A stretch of 64,000 nt of DNA from positions 1 to 64,000 of the forward strand of contig NZ_JAAKZV010000004.1 of the NCBI RefSeq assembly GCF_011044975.1. The letters run 5' to 3'. Both the position numbers and the translations under genes were made by a program. Shown piece after piece: positions 60,428 through 64,000 of the stretch. The number at the start of each line of letters is the position of its first letter. Position 1 is the stretch's first letter. Below the pieces are notes generated by a model. That model had not been told where the DNA came from. It ran no database searches and saw only the letters and a list, made by a program, of their open reading frames with translations. This stretch comes from Streptomyces coryli (GTDB lineage Bacteria > Actinomycetota > Actinomycetes > Streptomycetales > Streptomycetaceae).

Positions 60428-60435
60428 CGTTAACG
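60428..60435. promoter_or_regulatory. LacI-type operator box 3
   Basis: The palindrome CGTTAACG, the core of box 1, 70 bp upstream of the pseudogene start. It suggests that the former mannosidase gene was under the same repressor. Confidence 0.5.
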
Positions 60436-60504
60436 TACTGACAATACGCAGCGGGCAACTCCGGGTTTTCCAGGGAAGGTGGCCCGATTCCGTAAAGGTG
60501 ATCA

Positions 60505-61302
60505 ATGTCAGCACGGGAGCAGGACCAGCAGCGCGGCCGGGCCACTTGCCCGGCGTCGCTTCCTTGCCGGGATGGCCGCCGGCGCGGCCGCCCTGACGGC
60601 GGGAGGCTGCGCCCGCACCCGCCGCCTACGCGTGACCGTGCACCTGCCGCATGACGCCGCCCGTATCGACATAGCGAACCGGATCGACAAGTCCGCGACG
60701 CTGACCAACGGGAGCGCGTACTTCGGCCACCGGCGGCGTCACCGGCACCGGGCTGGAGACCGTGCCCGGGTCTGCCACCCACATGCGCGCCATCCGCCGC
60801 TGGACCGGCCTCAGCGACAGCACCCACCACGCCGTGCTCGCCACGATCGACACCCCGCTCTTCCAGCTCGGCGGCATCGCCATCCCTTACATCCCGTACC
60901 CGCAGTCGCTGCCGCAGCACGAACCGGCCACCGTCTACGCCGCCACCTTCGGCACGCCCGTAAGCGGGGAGCAATTGGCCGCCCGCACGGCAGCCGTCAC
61001 GGGCCACCCCCTGGTACCGGTCCGGGCCCGCGCCGCAGCCGAGGCCGAGCCGCCGGCACAGCAGCACTTCCTGACGGTGGACGACTCCGGCGTAGGCCTG
61101 GTCGGCCTCACCGCCCCGGGCGAGGGCACCCTGCCGCCTGACCACACCCTTCACCATCACCCGCGCCTTCAACACCAACTACCTCGGCCTCGCCCCGACC
61201 GAACTGGCCCTGGATCCGGACGGAGCGATCCCGGTCAACGTGCCCCCACTCGGCACCGCCGCCGTCACCCTCCAGCTGTTTGATGTGACACTGCAGGAGT
61301 GA
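60505..61302 (+). pseudogene. Remnant of a Tat-secreted GH38-like alpha-mannosidase
   Basis: Fragments of one protein are spread over three frames. A Tat/lipoprotein signal (RRRFLAGMAAGAAALTAGGC) leads into LRVTVHLPHDAARIDIANRIDKSATLTNGSAYFG, in parts, which is the beta-domain signature of GH38 alpha-mannosidases. The frame then shifts near 60720 to a reading with THMRAIRRWTGLSDSTHHAVL. It shifts again near 61140 to PFTITRAFNTNYLGLAPTEL and a final ...FDVTLQE stop at 61300-61302. The whole N-terminal catalytic domain is missing. ATG 60505 with AAAGGTG is out of frame with the signal. Too small for a mannosidase (usually over 900 aa), so inactive. Confidence 0.8.
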
Positions 61303-62201
61303 TCGAAGTACCGGACGCCGTACGCAACATGGCTCGCTCAGCCGGTGCCGAAGACTGGCTCGAGCGCCTGCCCGCGCTTGTCTCGAGCCTCGAGGCCGAC
61401 TGGTCGATCAGCGTGGGGCGGCCGTACACGGGCGGGTCCGGGGCCTATGTGGCCGAAGCGACCCGGGCGGACGGAGCCGCAGCGATTCTCAAGGTGCTGG
61501 TGCCGGGCCTGGGGAACGACTCCTCCAACGAGGCGATGGTGCTCCGCATCGTTGGAGGAGAAGGCTGCCCGGCGCTCTACCGGCATGACGCCGACCGGGA
61601 CGCCCTGCTCATGGAACGACTGGGGCGGCCGATGTTCGAGCTCGGCCTGCCGCTCGCGCGTCGCCTCGAGATTCTCTGCGATACGGCGGCGCACATCTGG
61701 CGGCCCGCGCCGGGCTGCGGGCTGCCCACCGGTGCCGAGAAGGCCCGGTGGCTCGCCGACTTCATTGTGAGGTTGTGGGAGGAACTCGATCACCCCTGTT
61801 CCGAGAAGGCGGTCGAGCACGCCCTCGCCTCGGCCCGACGGCGGGAGCAAGCGCACCGCGACGAGAAAGCCGTAGTGGTCCACGGCGACGTGCACCAGCT
61901 GAACGCGCTGCAGAGCGATGGCGGCTTCAAGCTGATCGATCCGCACGGTGTCCTTGCTGAGGCCGAGTACGACCTCGGTGTCCTGATGCGTGGAGACCCG
62001 GTCGAGCTGCTCGCCGGCGACCCCTTCGAGCGGGCCCGTTGGCTGGCCGCCCGGACGGGGCTCGATCCCGTGGCCACCTGGGAGTGGGGCGTGATCGAGC
62101 GGGTGAAGACGGCACTGCTCTGCACGCGGATTCACCTTCAGCCTCTCGGCAGGGACACGCTCCGGGCAGCGGAGGCCGTCGCTGGTTTGTCGATGTCGTA
62201 G
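61299..62201 (+). CDS. Aminoglycoside/hydroxyurea phosphotransferase-like kinase (APH(6) family)
   Basis: A 300-aa protein kinase-like phosphotransferase. ILKVLVPGLGNDSSNEAMVL holds the ATP-binding Lys and Glu. The catalytic loop is VHGDVHQLNAL and the metal-binding loop is LIDPHGVLAEAEYD, as in StrB streptomycin 6-phosphotransferase and hydroxyurea kinase. It may inactivate an antibiotic or phosphorylate an unknown cell compound. GTG 61299 overlaps the pseudogene stop in a GTGA, and GGAG sits directly before it, too close for a good ribosome site; ATG 61329 is an alternative. It may have been co-translated with the lost mannosidase. Confidence 0.82.
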   Translation: MIEVPDAVRNMARSAGAEDWLERLPALVSSLEADWSISVGRPYTGGSGAYVAEATRADGAAAILKVLVPGLGNDSSNEAMVLRIVGGEGCPALYRHDADRDALLMERLGRPMFELGLPLARRLEILCDTAAHIWRPAPGCGLPTGAEKARWLADFIVRLWEELDHPCSEKAVEHALASARRREQAHRDEKAVVVHGDVHQLNALQSDGGFKLIDPHGVLAEAEYDLGVLMRGDPVELLAGDPFERARWLAARTGLDPVATWEWGVIERVKTALLCTRIHLQPLGRDTLRAAEAVAGLSMS

Positions 62202-62214
62202 GCGCCCAGCGCTA

Positions 62215-63109
62215 GGGCCTTTCTTTTGGATCAGGTGATGGACCACAGGAAGATGCCGACGATGAGGAGTCCAGCGCCGTAGATGGTTGCGGTCTTGTCG
62301 TAGCGGGTGGCGATGCCGCGCCACTGTTTCAGGCGGTTGATGCACCGTTCGACGGTGTTGCGCTGTCGGTAGGCATCGCGGTCGAAGGCGGGTGGTCTGC
62401 CGCCACGGCTGCCCCGACGTTTGCGGTGGACTTGCTGGTCAGCCGGTAGGGGGATCACCGCACGAATCCCGCGTCTGCGCAGGTACGTGCGAATGGCGCG
62501 GGATGAGTACGCCTTGTCCGCCAGGACCACATCCGGACGCGTTCGCGGTCTCCCATGGACGCGCGGGACCCGTAAGGCCGCCATGACCTGCTCGAAGGCA
62601 GGGGCGTCCCCTGCCTGGCCGGGGGTGAGCACGAAGGCCAGCGGCCGGCATCGTCCGTCTGCAGCCAGATGGATCTTCGTAGTCAGGCCGCCGCGTGACC
62701 GGCCCAACGCATGGTGATTTGGTTCGCCTTCCAGGGCCCCTTCCTTGCGGGCCCCGGCGGCGTGCTGGTGGGCACGCACAACGGTGGAGTCCACGGCCAC
62801 CACCCACTCCAGATCCGCCTCGGCGTCTGCCTGAGCCAGCAATGCGGTGAAGATTCGCTGCCAGGTGCCGTCTATCGCCCAGTTCCGCAGCCGTGTGTAT
62901 ACGCCCTTCCAGGAACCGTATCGCTCAGGCAGTTGCGGCCACGGCGAGCCGGTCTGGAACTTCCAGGCGATCGCATCGATCACTTGCCGGTGATCTCGCC
63001 ACCGGCCGCCCCGAGTGGGCGCGCGATCGGGAAGCAGTGGCTCGAGCCGCACCCACTGCCCGTCCGTCAAAGGCATGTTCGGCCTTGACAGCGGACAATC
63101 AGACGGCAT
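62215..63109 (-). mobile_element. IS5-family insertion sequence, one end apparently missing
   Basis: Transposase gene plus a left end that begins near CTAG at 62212-62215, with GGGCCTTTCTTTTGGATC at 62215-62232 as the likely terminal inverted repeat. The expected complement (GATCCAAAAG...) is not found to the right of the transposase up to 63116, where the next gene ends. The right boundary is therefore uncertain; the element may be truncated at its 5' end. Confidence 0.7.
62231..63076 (-). CDS. IS5-family transposase
   Basis: A 281-aa DDE transposase of the streptomycete IS5 type. The DUF4096 N-terminal domain is MPLTDGQWVRLEPLLPD and TRLRNWAIDGTW. The catalytic residues are Asp in VAVDSTVVRAHQHAAG, Asp in VLADKAYSSRAIR and Glu in NTVERCINRLKQW. 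Start taken at ATG 63076, the usual family N-terminus; an in-frame ATG at 63109 and the longer open frame to 63418 run into the neighbouring gene. No frameshift inside, so it may be active if both ends exist. Confidence 0.9.
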   Translation of the reverse strand: MPLTDGQWVRLEPLLPDRAPTRGGRWRDHRQVIDAIAWKFQTGSPWPQLPERYGSWKGVYTRLRNWAIDGTWQRIFTALLAQADAEADLEWVVAVDSTVVRAHQHAAGARKEGALEGEPNHHALGRSRGGLTTKIHLAADGRCRPLAFVLTPGQAGDAPAFEQVMAALRVPRVHGRPRTRPDVVLADKAYSSRAIRTYLRRRGIRAVIPLPADQQVHRKRRGSRGGRPPAFDRDAYRQRNTVERCINRLKQWRGIATRYDKTATIYGAGLLIVGIFLWSIT

Positions 63110-63113
63110 GGGG

Positions 63114-64000
63114 TCAGGGGATGCGTCGCCATACGCGCATCCGCCAGCGCAGGTAGCCGGGGCGGCCATCATCATCGAAATCGAAAAATGCCACCGGCCC
63201 GGCCGGTGAAGTGAACGTGAGGCGGTCCTGCGGGGCGAGGGTGAGGTCTGGCAGTCCGGCTGCCCGCACGAGCAGTCCGTCGCCGACGCGTTGGACGTCG
63301 AGGGGAGTGACGTGCGACGCATAGCGACCCGTGTAGCCGTCGAGGTTCGATGCGGCGGACTCGTGGGCGTGGTGGTGTGAGGGAGTGGGAGGGTCGAGGA
63401 GGGAAGTGGCGGCGTCAATGCCCTGCCGGGAGTTGGTCAGGACGACGATCGCGGCTCCGTTTTCGGGGTCGGCGGTGATAATGCCGGACTGGCCAGGGTA
63501 GGCGCCTCCGATGCGGACGCTGGAGTACCGCGCGTTGCTCCACAGCATCCAGCCGAGGCCCGGCCCGCGCATGGTGGGCACGCCGCCGGGCGCCGGGACC
63601 TGAAGGGCCCGCATGATCTCGGTGCCGGGCTCATCCAGGTGGGCGCGGGTGAATCGGGCCAGGTCCGCGGCGGTGGTGACCAGTGTGCTTCCGGCCGGAG
63701 CGAGCGACGGCGTGCACATCGGGTCCCCAACCGGGAGCGGGAGCGGCAGGGCTCGGCTGTCGCGGACGTCGTGGCCCCGGGCCGCGTCCGGGTCCTGGGC
63801 AGCCTCGGAGTCCCGGAGGAAGCTGGTATTGGCCATGCCGGCCGGGTCGAGGACGCGGGTGCGCAGGGCGTGCTCAAAGGGCTGGCCGAGGACGAGTTCG
63901 AGGATGCGTCCGGCCAGAACGAAGCCGCCGTTGCAGTAGGAGAAGGCGGTGCCGGGCGGGAAGAGCGAGCCGACGGTAGTCAGGTGGTCGGCGTAACGGG
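63114..64000 (-). CDS. Serine hydrolase (beta-lactamase family), 3' part
   Basis: The gene runs off the right edge; about 295 C-terminal residues are visible. FPPGTAFSYCNGGFVLAGRILE carries the Tyr box (YCN) of the class-C beta-lactamase fold, RTRVLDPAGMANTSF and ADLARFTRAHLDEPG follow, and the C-terminus is a beta-rich domain (YTGRYASHVTPLDV; PVAFFDFDDDGRPGYLRWRM). The SxxK motif should lie outside the window. Its stop at 63114-63116 is only 5 bp from the possible IS start, so the IS sits immediately downstream without disrupting the gene. Confidence 0.85.
   Translation of the reverse strand, partial: RYADHLTTVGSLFPPGTAFSYCNGGFVLAGRILELVLGQPFEHALRTRVLDPAGMANTSFLRDSEAAQDPDAARGHDVRDSRALPLPLPVGDPMCTPSLAPAGSTLVTTAADLARFTRAHLDEPGTEIMRALQVPAPGGVPTMRGPGLGWMLWSNARYSSVRIGGAYPGQSGIITADPENGAAIVVLTNSRQGIDAATSLLDPPTPSHHHAHESAASNLDGYTGRYASHVTPLDVQRVGDGLLVRAAGLPDLTLAPQDRLTFTSPAGPVAFFDFDDDGRPGYLRWRMRVWRRIP

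Noticed and set aside
63077-63418. N-terminal extension of the transposase reading to 63418
   Set aside because: The extension is antisense-free only by chance, is Ser/Thr/Pro-rich and covers the end of the serine hydrolase; the normal family N-terminus is at 63076.
1-64000. CRISPR arrays, tRNA or rRNA genes, prophage and secondary-metabolite synthase genes
   Set aside because: No regularly spaced repeats, cloverleaf or rRNA-like stretches, structural phage genes or PKS/NRPS/terpene core genes were seen on reading either strand.

Overview
The window is high-GC actinobacterial DNA, most likely from a Streptomyces or close relative. The signs are third-position G/C almost throughout, GTG and TTG starts, many 1-4 bp stop/start overlaps, very rare TTA leucine codons, Tat-type signal peptides, and families typical of streptomycetes: PucR regulators, F420/LLM oxidoreductases, liaS-like histidine kinases and IS5-type transposases. 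I see no rRNA, tRNA, CRISPR array, phage genes or secondary-metabolite core genes. All calls come from reading the translated sequence; no database search was run.

Layout. 1-2255: end of a four-carbon-acid-sugar kinase gene, a PdxA-type dehydrogenase and a DeoR regulator, probably a D-threonate-type catabolic operon. 2393-6502: a Tat-exported TIM-barrel isomerase-like protein, an SDR, a P-loop kinase, and a TetR gene divergent from an SRPBCC-DUF2867 fusion with two operator dyads between them. 6589-10999: serine hydrolase, LLM oxidoreductase and MFS transporter, divergent from a LysR gene. 11000-12316: TetR divergent from a small membrane protein with two consecutive TTA codons.

12331-27676 is the most distinctive block, a regulated carboxylic-acid catabolic locus. 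On the minus strand lie an IclR regulator, a CaiB-type CoA transferase and a short citrate-synthase-like (citryl-CoA-lyase-type) enzyme. Divergent on the plus strand are an aldehyde dehydrogenase, a zinc alcohol dehydrogenase, a ThDP enzyme, a cupin, a complete branched-chain-type ABC importer (with a LivM-LivG fusion), a Tat-exported PQQ dehydrogenase with a decayed cupredoxin tail, and a ThuA-like secreted protein. TTA codons, a 14-bp direct repeat and a pentanucleotide tandem repeat suggest specific control. The substrate is not evident.

27688-35111: TetR/SDR pair, then a MacB-like ABC pair divergent from a two-component system whose kinase has an unusual C-terminal membrane-anchored extension. 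35119-42072: predicted metallopeptidase lipoprotein, DUF6328 membrane protein, F420-type oxidoreductase, secreted tyrosine phosphatase, Ppx/GppA phosphatase and an Orn/Lys/Arg decarboxylase-fold enzyme. 42130-51330: PucR, a COG3375-like GNAT acyltransferase and a secreted serine hydrolase, divergent from a complete oligopeptide ABC importer; together they look like peptide or D-amino-acid salvage. 51343-55210: hydrolase translationally coupled to a Baeyer-Villiger-type monooxygenase, with a divergent PucR regulator.

55224-61302 is a mannose/alpha-mannoside operon: a phosphomannose-isomerase fusion, a ROK kinase, a LacI regulator and a GH125 alpha-mannosidase. It is divergent from the frameshifted remains of a Tat-secreted GH38-like mannosidase, with LacI-type operator boxes between. 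61299-64000: an APH(6)/hydroxyurea-phosphotransferase-like kinase, an IS5-family transposase with only one visible end, and the 3' part of another serine hydrolase that runs off the window.
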